A DNA stretch of 64,000 nucleotides, taken from the NCBI GenBank assembly GCA_004154925.1, contig QJNS01000126.1, positions 162,696 to 226,695 of the forward strand, in the 5' to 3' direction. The position numbers were made by a program, and so were the translations under genes. This document shows, in pieces, positions 22,869 through 35,733 of this stretch; within the stretch, counting starts at the first letter, position 1; each line of letters begins with the position of its first letter. This stretch comes from Monosporascus cannonballus. Lineage: Eukaryota; Ascomycota; Sordariomycetes; Xylariales. The notes beneath the pieces are model-generated. The model saw nothing but the letters and a program-made list of their open reading frames with translations. It had not been told where the DNA came from and made no database searches.

Positions 22869-23124
22869 GACAAAATAGTTGGGACACCCCACCACCCATA
22901 CTCATACAGCCCATATCAACAACCATATTTACTTATACGTAATTTAAACCTACAAAAAGAGCGGGAACATTCCGAAAATTTACCCTAATCTCCGGGTTAT
23001 GCTTTTTACAATAATAGTAAAAAAGAAATTATTATCGTCAATGCGTTGCTGGTTCAATTGCAGGAGGAAAACAGATTTTGGAAAATGGAGACGATTTAGT
23101 ATAGGGTGTCACAACTATTTTGTC
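22869..23124. mobile_element. 256-bp MITE with TA target duplication
   Basis: Inverted ends GACAAAATAGTTGGGACACC and GACAAAATAGTTGTGACACC (right end read in reverse) face each other and are flanked by TA on both sides (22867-22868, 23125-23126). The interior is AT-rich and has no coding capacity. TA duplication points to mobilisation by a Tc1/mariner-type transposase. The ends do not match the Tc1-like element at 20446-21800, so its autonomous partner lies elsewhere. Confidence 0.82.
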
Positions 23125-23126
23125 TA

Positions 23127-24260
23127 GGCCCCGGACGAGGCAGCGGACTGGCGACCTCTTGCTGCAGGGTTTCACCGATAGTAGTGGGGACAAAGGCGCT
23201 CCTCTAGGCCCGTAACAGCAGTGCTCTAATATGTAGGCGTGTCTTCATATGCATGTTACGTGGTCGTGGTTCAGAAAAGATACCAGTCACCCGATAGGTT
23301 TCGAGGAGAGCGATGGCTGTGCTATGCGTTGCTATGCTACTGTGCTGCTGCGCTGTATTCATAACACATCAAACCCATCGTCCCAACAGGAAGCTGTCTG
23401 CGAAATTGCAACACACCCAAAACTACAGCCCTTATCTAATACACAGCTTAACATCGTGACGCCTTGTAATTTTTAGATCCAATTCATACATTTTACATAC
23501 TTGGCGAGGTATTCATGGATTGGTCTAGTTGAAGCATATCCAGCTGGTGGTTATTAACACCAAAGTATTCGATAGAGAGCGCGTAGTAATTGAAAGTGTT
23601 ATGGGGCGCTCGATTTTGCAATTCAGTTGCGACCCACCTGGCAATCACTCTAAACTGGGACTTGCTATCGGGGAAGAAGCATGGTGTATATCCAATAGTG
23701 AGGTCACAAGTTACCGAAATCAGAGTGCTCCGCCACATTCTGGCGCGCAGAAGTTTTGACGCGCATCAGGCATGTGAGTGACTGTCACGTTTGCGCAGAG
23801 CAGCAAGGCTTTACCCGCAGCTTCTTCCTGGTAACCTTGGTATCTGAGAGAGGGATCGGTGTTGGACCGTGCCGTTTGACAATAAGACATCAGTAGATGA
23901 TGACACGAACGCCACTGGTTTGAGCGCCACACACAGCGGGATCAATTTCTTCGATGAGCTGTATGAGGGAGGAAGAGCATTGGACTTTGCAGTCCAGTAA
24001 TGGTAGGCTGCCCCTAGTAGCGCGTCTGGTTATGTAGTGTGAACCCGGACTGATTGACTTGTCAGGAAAAAGGGCCTTAAAGTGACTTGAATTGGGCCTC
24101 GCCGCAGTCTGTTAAATTCAAAGCCAAGGGATCCCCATACTCGAAATCCTTCGTCCTCTCTTCTTTTGGACAATTGTATTGTTAACTCAGCCAACTGTCT
24201 CCTTCACTTTGGTCGTTGCGTCTTCTTTATTTAACCCCCGCTCGATCGTTCTTCCTTAAT
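23127..24260 (+). promoter_or_regulatory. Intergenic region and upstream region of the C2H2 gene
   Basis: No recognised gene from 23127 to about 24100. The last 150 bases are CT-rich, like a fungal core promoter and leader, and precede a candidate leader intron at 24261. Confidence 0.4.
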
Positions 24261-24357
24261 GTAAGTCTACTCGAGAGGGGTGCCCCTTTATAGAAGTTAT
24301 CAAGAAACTCGCGGGCTAGAGGTACAGCATATTAGGGTACCTGCTAACGTACTCTAG
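24261..24357 (+). other. Candidate 5' UTR intron
   Basis: GTAAGT at 24261, a CTAAC branch site within GCTAACGTA near 24343-24351 and an AG at 24356-24357. It lies before any usable in-frame ATG, so it would be a leader intron of the zinc-finger gene. Confidence 0.5.
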
Positions 24358-24521
24358 TATCATCAGTACAGGAAGCCCGTTATAGCGTTAAAGCCACAAA
24401 AGCCTGGCCTCTACGATAAGTCCCTTAATACATACCTACCTACCACAATCGTCCAGCTCACGACCCCTTGGAATGGCGTGATTGGTCCGTTTTAGCAGCG
24501 GATAACCTAGACACGGCGCCG

Positions 24522-25592
24522 ATGGACGAAACCAGACGATTGCGCTCCGCGAGGGAGCCAGCGGGTGGATTTTCTGTTAACGGGCCAGATCTTGACTTGG
24601 TGCTATCCAGAGCTGAGAGTCTTATTGGTGCCACAACCGGCGAAGCACCCAGCAACAATATTGCGATAGATATAAATGTTTTTCCACCTAGTATATCTAC
24701 GCCGAGTCACTTCCACCAGCCGGAATTTCACCTAGCACTCACTGAGGATGGAGCCGGCGCGCTGCCAACTCCATTCACACCGGCTTTGCGGGCGAATGCC
24801 CAGGTGCTATTCCCCGCTTGGCAAGGAGATAACGAGGTCATGGCTTCTGGATCGTGGGCTGATGTTGCCGACGTGATGTATACTTCTCCTAGTTATGGCG
24901 AGGATCAAGCTTCATCCGTCGTTAGTGGGTTTAGCAGCAGTGGGGATGCATCTGTGGGCTACAATCAATTCTCAGTTAACAATGGCTCTCTGGGGAACGG
25001 GGGGCTTAATACCGGGGTTGCATTTGACTGTCCCGACAACAATAATCGACCCATGCACTTGGCTGGCCATAACTACGGCTGGGAACCCGGGGACCAGCCA
25101 AACATACCTAAGACCCCAGGACCTGACTCGGCCTTTATCAATGACACGCAGGGGTCGAGCGTTTCTGCTACGGAGGTTAGTACCACAATTACCCCGATTA
25201 CGCCAATCACCAACCCCGGCGAGGCCAGACCCGCGGGCCGTCGCGGCAAAACGCCCCACAGACCCAGGTGCGACCTCTGTGACAAAGATTTCTTTTCACG
25301 AAAAGATCTTAAGCGCCATAACCGCACGACGAAGAAGCATTCGCAGAAAAATCAGGAGCATTTACAATTGCCTCGTCCCGAATATACCTGTCGTTGCGGC
25401 TTCAGTCAGGGTCGCAAAGATAACTACGAGAGGCACCTGAGGACATGCAAGCTCAAGGTCAAAACTCACTCCGGCTACATCTGCATTTGCGGCCTTGTGG
25501 ATCGTGACAAGGGCGGGCATGAACGGCACATTTCAATGTGCGGCAAAAAGTCGCCCGGACGCCCTAGAAACCATGCTGCGGGTGCTTCGTAG
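24522..25592 (+). CDS. C2H2-type zinc-finger protein, probable transcription factor
   Basis: Single exon of 356 residues from the ATG at 24522 (MDETRRLRSAREP). An open frame extends upstream without an ATG, and the ATG at 24473 is out of frame and stops at once. The first about 245 residues are low-complexity (Ser, Gly, Asn, Pro) and look disordered, as in fungal regulators. The C-terminal third carries three zinc-binding units. Near residue 249 is a classical-type finger CDLC-x12-H with a late second His. Near residues 289 and 318 are two compact units of the form CxC-x12-H-x4-C (CRCGF..., CICGL...). A basic GRRGKTPHR and a GRPRN tail flank them. Target genes cannot be inferred. Confidence 0.8.
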   Translation: MDETRRLRSAREPAGGFSVNGPDLDLVLSRAESLIGATTGEAPSNNIAIDINVFPPSISTPSHFHQPEFHLALTEDGAGALPTPFTPALRANAQVLFPAWQGDNEVMASGSWADVADVMYTSPSYGEDQASSVVSGFSSSGDASVGYNQFSVNNGSLGNGGLNTGVAFDCPDNNNRPMHLAGHNYGWEPGDQPNIPKTPGPDSAFINDTQGSSVSATEVSTTITPITPITNPGEARPAGRRGKTPHRPRCDLCDKDFFSRKDLKRHNRTTKKHSQKNQEHLQLPRPEYTCRCGFSQGRKDNYERHLRTCKLKVKTHSGYICICGLVDRDKGGHERHISMCGKKSPGRPRNHAAGAS

Positions 25593-26092
25593 CACATGTA
25601 GCTGAGAGGGGAGAGAGTGATGGCGCGGCGGATTCGCGATAGGGGCTTGTGGGGGTGATTGTTGCTATATTCTTGCTTTCTGTCTTCTGGTTCTCATGAG
25701 CCATCTGTTGGAGGGCTGGCTTTCTTTCTCCCTGGCTCGTTTTTCCCCTTTGGTGGTTTTTTTTTTTCGACCCAGCCGTACGGTGACTTTGATATCTGTC
25801 TCGACAGAGTCGATCTCATGATGCGAATGCGGAGAAGGCAGAGCAAAGTGTTTTCCTATGCCCATAACAGAATAAAACCAGAAGGCACCCAAAGCAACAA
25901 CATAGCAAACTGGCAAAGTGTCTTCGATGCGGCTCTGCGACCTGCCTCGACTTTATGACTTCAGAAACCGGAAGTTCGGAGAGTCTGGCACGTAAACATG
26001 CGGCACGTTAAACGTCGAAATCGGCCTCAATTCTTGGTTGTATGCAGCCGGCATGCTACTCCATTGACGTTCTCCTGGCATTTTTTAAGAAA
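25593..26092. other. 3' flank of the zinc-finger gene
   Basis: T-rich 3' UTR-like sequence including an 11-T run near 25758. No further gene seen. Confidence 0.4.
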
Positions 26093-26442
26093 ATGGGCCT
26101 TAGCTCTTCAGTAATACCTGGTGATATAGAAGTTGAGGCCTAAAAGGGAAATGGGCATCAATCTCCCCTCCTACAGTCCGACAGAAGAGAGGCCGTTGCC
26201 AGAAATGGGCCTCACTCCATTATTAGGCCTCGCCTCTCCCGTTTCTGATTAGCTTAAAATGGGCCTCACAGAACACGGCCCCCAACTGAGGCCAGGATCT
26301 TATTGGGGACTTCCAAGCCGTGCTGCGGGCTCTCGTCATCACTTCGGATATTCGATTGTCGCCGACCATCATCAGGGGATTTGTCAGTCATCGTGTCAGC
26401 TTTATGAGCAAGTGCACCTTCGCCTGCAGAAGCTGAGGCCCA
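26093..26442. repeat. Cluster of ATGGGCCTYA motifs with inverted outer copies
   Basis: ATGGGCCT occurs at 26093, 26205 and 26259 and in reverse at 26435-26442. The outermost copies extend to a loosely matched inverted pair (ATGGGCCTTAGCTCTTC versus ATGGGCCTCAGCTTCTG). This resembles the ends of a roughly 350-bp MITE, but I cannot find a target duplication. Confidence 0.35.
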
Positions 26443-28680
26443 TTCTCAAACCATGATATTCCAAATTCTACAAAATTGGGCACATGCAATCTAGTGCGAC
26501 TGAATCCTTGGTTGATATTACGGCCCATACGGCGTCGCGAGGCTACAGGACGCATCGAACTGAGGTATCAAGGCTGGGCAAAGGCTTGATCACCTCCGAG
26601 AGGATTGCTGTTGATCACGAAGGGATTGTGTATAAAAGGACCGTTCGATCCTAGGCTCATGGATTGTATCAGACGACAATCAGACTATGGCCAAAGACCA
26701 TCAAGTATGCGGCCCCTCCAGCGAGACCTACCATGAGCTGAGTCCAAGACTCTGTCGCCTGCCTGCCCAAGAGCGTATCGAGGACCAATAGTGGAGAATA
26801 CCATTCGAGCGCCAACCACCAAGTTGATATCCAACCCGATTCAAGCCAAGGCACAATGACCTTAAGCAAGCAAAGCCAGTGAGTGTCACCCTTGTGTGCT
26901 CAATACTTACCACTAATGGGCATGAGTGTGAACTGTCGAGACTACCTCAGCGGAGACGATCGCAGAGCACAACGGACGTTCCAACGAAATGAAAGTCATT
27001 CCAGTGACGTTAAGTCCGTGTGCCTCCCATATGAGAACTACGTTGGTGCCGTACTCAATCGGAAATACCGGGTTACTTTCCTATGTACCAGCAGGGACTA
27101 TCTGGACATCTACTCGGTAACGAGCTGGGATGGCAAGCCTTTCAAAGCCCAGGCCTTCAAGCTCTCTCGGCATCCAGACAAGCTGTACTCGTCACGAAAG
27201 CGCCGCGTGAAGAGGCTGAAGCAATCGGGCAATTGCACAGACGACTTCCAACAAGGCCATTCAAGATATCTAATCACTCCAGCACACCTCCTCAACAGAA
27301 GCTGCGTGACCAGGAGGTCAAGCAACCCGCGAAGCCGAAGCAGAATGATTCCTCGGACCACCAGTTTCCGGGCCTCGGGCCATCCAGTAAGTGCGTTATC
27401 TCTCGAGTCATGGACAGTGTGAAGCCCAACTCGAGACCTAAGACGTACGCCGAAGCTGCTTCCTGGTCCTCAGCGATGAAAAGTCCGGCTCATTGCGCTC
27501 CGCGGAGTACTTGTGCTGACGGTCTTTCCACCAGCCACAAGGGGGCCAGGCAGCGAGAGCGGCGCCGAAAGAGGAGAGAAGAAATGAGGCAAAAAGTCGG
27601 CGTATCTTAATGGGGAGCATTCCGCTGGGCGCTGAGTTCTTGGATCATTGCTAATTCTGGAGCCCTCTCGCTGCGGCCTTCTGACAAACAATATGGGGGC
27701 TCTGCTTCAACTCGGAGCATCTCTCGGACAAGTGCGCGCCCGAGCGAATGAGTGTTTAATCCTTCTGATGGCTTCAGATCAACATGAATGCCGAGATTCA
27801 CTTTCGCTTCAATCCTGCACCCGACTCGAACTCGTCCTATTAATCTATACGTTATCGGGTGTTAAGGTTGCAGCGTGACGGTATCCTATCTCTTTGGGTT
27901 TCCCACCCACAGCACCTTGCTTAAATGGAGATTTACCTATTTAGCGGTCAGCTGCGACTTACGTTCATAGAAGATTAAATGTATTTTCTCAACACCACCC
28001 ACACTACCGGATCTTTCCTCTGCTACGTGATGTGAGGCTATTACAGGAAACCATAAAGGGGCATGTCTCTGGGAATAGGGGTAAATCCGCCCCACATCTG
28101 TTGGATATATAAGGATGTGCAGTCTCCCATGTTTCATGGCTAGGAGACCCGGTTCGGAATCCAACGGTATTCAATTTATCTGAAAAGTGTCGGTATGTAC
28201 TGAGTAATGCATAAATCATCCACTCTGAATGCCGGAGTCTCCAGCCTAGGGTTTAGAGATGGTCTATTTAGAAGTGGCTACGGGGAATCCGTTGACACCG
28301 GCGAATACTCGGATGCCTTCTCCCCGGTCGTCAAAATCTCAGCGCAACTGCCAACAACGCCCGAATGCCGGGTTTGCGATATTACTCTGTTTTACAAGGT
28401 GCGTCTGCAGAACCATGTTATGTTGGTTTACGGTACCGTGTCCTGAGCCCTGGTCCTGGGTGCCTTTATAAACTTTTAATAGTAGCCCTAGTGACTAATT
28501 GACGCCGCCTTTTTAGCCTTCACCTATAGATAGCTTTTGCGAGGTAAGAGAAGATGACAGTTGCGAGGTAAATGGAGTTAAGAAACAAAGCCGGTAGTCT
28601 GATATCTTATATACCGCTTGCTGGTGAAATCTATGCGAAGGTAGATCCGTAGCGAGCCGAATTATGGAATTCAGTATTTC
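26443..28680. other. Gap with unassigned open frames
   Basis: Plus-strand frames at 26883-27422 and 27083-27610 overlap in different phases. The second ends in a Lys/Arg-rich tail and contains RPKTYAEAAS. A minus-strand frame at 26669-26869 is Trp- and Leu-rich. None belongs to a family I recognise, and I cannot tell which, if any, is coding. Confidence 0.3.
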
Positions 28681-28930
28681 CTATATTATCTTAAATGGCA
28701 TGTCCTGGACGCTTCCCCCCGGTCTCTCGGCAAGCCTCAGGGCTTTACCATCCATGAAACCATGTACATAAGCGTATGCGACGAATCTGTAGCATCCATC
28801 ACCTGTCGGACGCAGTATATAAGGTATTTCGGCACCAATAGCAACAAATACGACGTCCCCAGCCTGCGCGTCTTCCCGGACGAGACAAAAGTGAGGCAAA
28901 AGTGCAGCAATAACGTTGCAGCAAAGGTTC
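28681..28930 (-). pseudogene. C-terminal remnant of a HET-domain (heterokaryon incompatibility) protein
   Basis: Minus-strand reading gives VREDAQAGDVVFVAIGAEI, then PYILRP, a short gap and YAYVHGFMDGKAL, ending at the stop at 28683-28681. This block (GD-x-V-x-V-x2-G-x2-x-P-x-[IV]-LRP followed by YVHGxMDGxA) closes many fungal HET proteins, which act in non-self recognition and trigger cell death on incompatible fusion. Nothing of the HET domain itself is found upstream. The reading fades about 140 bases before an abrupt change to AT-rich DNA at 29067. It is most simply a truncated gene end. Confidence 0.65.
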
Positions 28931-29067
28931 GGCCAGGAAGAGTATTTGGCAGGGTAGTCCTTAATAAGAACACCAGTTCATCTTTAGTGAAGCCAAAGGA
29001 CGATGTTAGGCGGCGGCCGACCGAAGCATTGCCGGAGTTGATGATGTCGGCGCATATCGACTTAAAT

Positions 29068-29567
29068 TGAAATTCTGTTATATATTAAAATATTTTTTAA
29101 AAAAAAATAAAACAACGTTAATAACATTAATCGGCCTATTATATACATGTTAAATGACGAAAAACTGATAATAAAAAAGAGATTATTACGAAATACTTGA
29201 CTACAATACGTAATAATAATGCTATATATTTTTAAGCATTAATATTATCAGAAAACTTTTAACGTGCAATTTACAAGAATTTTTTAAATGCTATTATACA
29301 AAATATTCAATTTGTTTAGAAAATGAAATTTTTTTTTAAAAAAAAGTTATATATCTAGTTTTGAAAAATAAGGTAATAAAAATATATAAAGTAAATAATA
29401 ATTAAAAATTTAAAAAGATTAAATATTTGAAAACGCGTGTTTTATTTATTTCAATATTAAAAAATATATATTGCTAAAAGCTTCATAGAAAAATAAGTAT
29501 ATAAATTTAATATTTTGTATTTTATACAGTTATTTTAAATACGTAATATTATAGTTCCGATTATATT
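29068..29567. other. AT-rich flank, start of the long AT block
   Basis: Composition changes abruptly at about 29067. No coding sequence. Confidence 0.5.
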
Positions 29568-29572
29568 TTAAT

Positions 29573-29945
29573 TGTTACGACCCAAATCAAGATCGGTCGC
29601 AAAAACGGTCGGATTCACATAAGGAGGATTACGTGATTTGGATCTTTTTTGACATCAAGATCCAAATAAATCTATATAAAACCAATCGAATCCAATAACA
29701 TTGGATCTGTAACGATATCGAGATCCAATATAAATTTAATTAATTTATACAAAATATATATGCTTATTATTTCTATAGTTTAAATAGCTTTAGCTTATAA
29801 TATAATATCGTTACCTAAAGTACCCTTAGAATTACGAAACGTAATACGTTACTATATTTATTATTTAGATTTTTACAATATTCCTGTTATTATAAACCCG
29901 TACGATTAAAGTTTAATAATTAGTTAAATCATACAACTCGTTGTA
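29573..29945 (+). repeat. 5' LTR of Gypsy-2
   Basis: 373 bp. Contains repeated GATCCAATA-like motifs and the TTACGAAACGTAATACG block shared with 35734-36105 and, inverted, with 124-504. Confidence 0.88.
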
Positions 29946-30199
29946 TATTACAAATTTTGTTTAATATTACCGTCGGACTTTAAATAATATTTAATATTAT
30001 TAAAATATCGACCAGTATTTAAAAAACCTTTATTTAATAATTTTAGGTTCGAATTCGGGAACTGGAAAAAAAATTCGACAGCTTAAAATTACGCCATTTA
30101 CCTAAATTACTTTTGTCCGTATAAAACCTAAAAAGTCAAAACCTTATAACGGAAAAAATAACCCTTAAACCTTTTCAATTTAAATACAAATTTATTTTT

Positions 30200-33100
30200 G
30201 TTTTTTAAATTTTAATAATTTAACGGATATGGTTTTAATAATAAAAATATACCTAATAAAAAATGCGGTTAATTAATTTGAACTTATTATAAAAGATTTC
30301 CTGAAAATGGGAAAATGGAATAAAAAAAGTTTTATTAATAAGATTTTTTCGCTTTATATTAATTTTAAAGATAAAATACGTAATAATTTCGGCAACCCCG
30401 ATAAAAAAACACTTTACGGCTTAATAATTTTTGTAATTCCGATAAAAAAATTTATATTTAAGTACGCCGTAACCTTTAAAAATTGTATAATTAAAGCAAA
30501 ATAAAAAAATAATAAAACCGATATTTTTATCGATATATTTTATAACAAATTAAGAAATAATATAAAAAATAAAATTATTTGGATTGAACGATTAATTATT
30601 CTAAATCAGTATATTGCAAAAATCATTAAATTAATAATTAATAATTTAAAAAATAATAAAGAAATAATATAACTTATATTTAAAATATAATAAGTTTAAT
30701 TAAAGAAAAAAACGAAATATATTTTTTATTTTTTATAAAACGGTATTAAACTTATGGAATTCGGGATTATTTATAAATAAAATTAAAACCAAATTAAGTA
30801 TTTTAATTACGGCAAAATAGGATATAAGGTTTATAAATATAAAAAACCTAAAAAGTTATAATAAAATAATTAGACCTTTGTATTGGAAACATAATTTAAG
30901 AACGATTAAGAAAATAAAAGCAAAATTATTAATATAATTTAAGCCAAATATATATTAGGCTTATAATAAAAGGTTTAATAAAAACCGTTACGATAAAAAA
31001 TTCGACGTAAAATATAAAAAACTAGAAAATTAATTTAGCAAATATTACAAACATAATAAAAAATATTATAAAAATAATTATACAAATACCAGAATTAAAT
31101 AAAAAAACTTTATTTCGGAATATTTAATTAATACGGTAAAATATACGCCATATATTGTCGACGACGAAAATATCCCGATTACGAAAAATAAAAATAATAT
31201 ATTTATGTACGAATTACCCGTATATATTATAAGGGATTCGATTTTCCAAATCGTACCGGAAATAATAAAAACGATAAATAATAATATTAATATTTTCGAA
31301 TTATAATCCCAGGAAATATTTAATAACTGGCCGAAATAAAAAGTTAACCCGAAAAAAAACAATATTTATAAAAAAACCTTTTTTTATTATTTTAAATAAT
31401 ATAATTATTAAATAAAAGAAATTAATTTAATATACGGTTAAAAATATTGTTAAAAATTTATTACGGATTTTTATTCTAAATTAGCATTTACGGCAAACCT
31501 TTATAAAAAATTATTAAAAAGAATATATTAATTTATAAAAGACTTTTACAACGATAATTAAAATAACGTATAATAAAATATAATTGTAAATATAAGAAAA
31601 TAATTTATTTAATAAAGAAAACAATTATAAGAAAATTAAAAATAATTAATATAATTTAAAGGAATAATATGCCGGTAATAACGATAAATATCATAGCTTA
31701 ATACGTTAAATAAAAAATATATGTAAAGTTTAATAGATTTAAATAAAAGTTAAAAAAAATTATAAACAATTTATAAAATAATAAAATTTAAAAAAATTAA
31801 AAAGAATTTTTAAAAAGAATTTTAAATACGATAATAAAAAACGTTAATAATTTTATTACCTTAGAAATACGAATTAAAACGTATTAATATATCGTAATAA
31901 TAAATTATAAAATTTTAAGCAGAAGTTTTATTATATTAAATATGGTTAATAAATTTAAATTATTATAAAAATATAAACTAAGACCTTATATAATAGTAAA
32001 TACCGAAAGTTAGAAATTTATTTATAATAATAAAAAAATTATACATAAAATTAATTACTTTAAGATTTTTATTAAAAAATAATATTAAACGGTAAATTTC
32101 GCTATCGTGATATTTAGAAATTATAATATAATTTTAAAATTATTTTAAATACGTTAATACGAAATTTTCATTAATAACGGAATTAATTAAATAAAATTTA
32201 TTTTATATTTTATTAATAAATAAAAACATTAAAATATTTAAATAGCGATTAGAAATAACGAAAATAATAACTTAAAATTTAAAGAATTTAATTAATATAT
32301 ATTATAATATTATAAATACGAATAACTTTTTAAAAAAATCTTAATATAAAATTATTATAATATAAAAAATAAAATTATAAAATAATTTTTAAAAAAGGAA
32401 TTTTAACGAAATTTTACCTTATTTATAACTTTAACAAAAATAAGTTATATATTTTTTAAAACAAAAATACTTAAAAAATTAATTATAAAAAAATAAGTTT
32501 AATTTTCAAAATTATTAATAAGTTATTTAATATTTTTCGTACCGAAAAAAACGGAATATTACGATTTATAATTAATTATTAATAATTAAATAATATTATT
32601 GTTAAAAATAGAATATTATTATTTTTAATTACGGAAATAAAAAATTAATTTTACGGAACTAAATCATTTATAATATTTGATTTTAAAAATAAATATACTT
32701 TTATTAAAATTAAAAAAATATAAAATAAAAATAACTTTTAAAATAAAATATAAATTATTTAAATATTTAATTATATTAATAAAATTTATAAACGTATTAA
32801 TAATTTTTTAATAAATAATAAATTATATATTATTAAAATATTTTAATATTTTCGTCATATATTATTTTAACGATATTTTTATTTTTTTAAAAACGGAAAA
32901 AATATACGTAAAATATGTTTATAAAGTTTTTTAAATTTTATAAAACGTATAATTATTGATAAACGTAAAAAAAAATTAATTTTATAAATAAAAAATGGAA
33001 TATTTAAAATGTATTAATATTTTAAAATATATTAAAATAAATTTTAAAAAAATCGTTATGATTATAAAATAATAATCGTTAATAATAATTAAAAAAAAAT

Positions 33101-34700
33101 ATAAGTATTTTTTGGATTTGTTAATTATTATAAGAAATTTAATCGAAATTTTAATAAAATAATTATATATTAAGAAATTTTACGAAAGAAAATGTTTAAA
33201 TAAATATTAAATACGGAAGAAATATTTTAAAATACTAAAAATATAATTATTAATAAATTAATATTAATTATATATAATTTGAATCGCCCGGTTAAATTAA
33301 AAACCGATATTCTGGATTACGTATTAAATATAATAATTAAATAACGAAATAATTAAGGCAAATTATATTTTTTTATATTTCTTTCGTATATATTAAAAGG
33401 AATCAAATTTAATTACGATATTTAAAATAAAATATTTATAATAATTATTATAATATTTTATAAATTTATATATTTTTTAAAAAAACTTTGTATTAAATTA
33501 AAATTTATATAAATTATTAAAGCTTTATTTAATTTATTATAACTAAAAAGTTTATAAAATAATAATTAAAATTTATAAAAAGATTAACGAATTTTGATTT
33601 CGTTATTATTTATAAAAAAGCTTAAAAATAATAAAATAAATATTTTAAATAAATAATTAAATTTCGAAAACAATTAATTAAAATTAGTTATATAATTTTT
33701 AATATTTTTATAAAAAGATATTTACGTTTACGATAAATTAAGATAATTCGGGTAATACTTTTTAATATATACCAAAAAATCTAATAATATAATAATAATT
33801 TGCCAAAAAATTAAAAAATAAATAAAATATAAATTTTAAAAAAAATATTAAAAAGTTTTAATACGAAAAATATATAAATATTAGTTATACGGATATTCAA
33901 AAATTTATACAATTGTAAAAAGGTTTTAATGTATATATTAGTTTGTTAAAATAAAATTAATAATATAAAATACTATATAATAATATAATATTTACGTTAA
34001 AATAAAAATTTAATAATATAAATCATACGAAAAATTATAATTAGTATTAATTGTAAAATAATTATAATATTTAATTATATTTAATTTTATTATTAAATTT
34101 TTTATATTAAAAATTTTAGTTACGAAAATATATTACGATAATATTTTCGTAATTATTAACCGATTTACGAAATATTTTTATTTTTTATTATATTCTAAAG
34201 ATATAAATACCGAATAAATAATGTATATTTTCTTTAAATATATATGTAATATATACGGATTATTTATAAAATTTATTTTAAATAAAATATTAATATTTAT
34301 ATTAAAATTTTGGTAAAATTTTATAATATAAATTAATTTAAATTATAAATTATTTAACGTATTTAAATTTTAAACGAATAAATAAATAAAACGAATAAAT
34401 TAAATTTTTATACTTTATTTACGAAATTATATTAATTGGAAATAAAATAATTAAGATAAAAAGTTATTAATTATATAATTCATTTATAATACTAATTATT
34501 ATGAAAATATTAAAATAATATTTATAAATATAAATTTTATTTTTATTTTAAAAATTTATAAAAGAATATACGATAATAATTTAATTAATATCAAAATAAT
34601 ATTTATATTAAAATAATTATAATAATTATATTAAAACATAAAAACCGAATTAAAATTTATATTTAATTAAATAAATAAATATTATAATTAAAAAAATTAA
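30200..34700 (+). pseudogene. Gypsy-2 gag-pol remnant
   Basis: A gag-like frame around 30307-30660 is followed by a zinc knuckle near 30799-30840 whose Cys and His codons now read Tyr (YFNYGKIGYKVYKY). The RT active site at 32863-32874 reads YFND where Y-x-D-D is expected. Frames are destroyed by stops. Integrase could not be placed with confidence by eye, and the outer limits are approximate. Confidence 0.7.
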
Positions 34701-35733
34701 AAAAATTAACTTTCGAAAGAAAATGGTTTTTTTCGTTATTAAAAATATTTAAATAAAAAAACCTAATAAAAACCTTGATTTCAAATATATCGGGTTATAT
34801 AAAATTGCCAAAAAAATCTTAAAAAATAATTATTAATTAGAATTTTTATTAAAAATTAAATTTTATTTAATTTTTTATATTCTTTTATTTCAATTATTAA
34901 CGAATATAATTAAAATATATATAGCATAAAATAATATGGAAATAGAAAACGAAAAAATATACGAAATAAAAGCAATTTTCGATATTCGGAAATAAAACGG
35001 ATTTATTTAATATTTAATTAAATAAAAAAATATTTAAATTCCGAAAATATTTAAGAACTTGCTAAAAATCTTATTAATGCTTAACGCTTATTGAAAAACT
35101 TTTATCGATAATAATGGGCTTATTAAAAAAGGCCTTTTAATTTAGGTTTTTAAAAATGGATTAATTTAAGAAATTAAAAAGTAAAACGGAAAAGGAAATT
35201 TCGACTTTTATATATTTTTGCTTATTTAACTTAATTATTAATTGGAATACGTAATTAATAATTTTAATTCTTTTAATATAAAAGAATATTTTAACGACAA
35301 AAATAAAAAAACGATTAATACTTTCGTTAATGTTACGTTATTTACGCATAAAATCTTTTTTTAATTTTTACTAAAGGTATAAAAACGTTATTTCGGCAAT
35401 AGTTTTTTTACGATTTAAAAGATTTTTTTTAATACGATATAAAAAATTAATTAAAACGTTAAAGTTATCGTAATAACGATAATTCTTAATATATTTGTTA
35501 TAATAACGAATTTCTTTAATTCTTTAATATTAGGTACCATTTTCGAAATAAGGCGTATACGGTATTACTTCAAAATCAAACTTAATAATATAATCAGCTA
35601 GGAAATCTAAATTTTTTTTAATTAGGACGATTACGAAATTTACGGTTAATAACATAATTCGCCATAATAAAAATCGAGGATTTACCAAAAAGAAAAGTTT
35701 TTAAAAATAAAGATCTTAAGAAAAGGGAAATCG

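Noticed and set aside
23976..24005. AGAGCATTGGACTTTGCAGT, resembling tRNA-Cys
   Set aside because: A short stem with the expected anticodon-arm look, but no acceptor stem or B-box is present.
28762..29070. Plus-strand ORF of 102 codons
   Set aside because: It overlaps the HET remnant read on the minus strand, which has clear family motifs.
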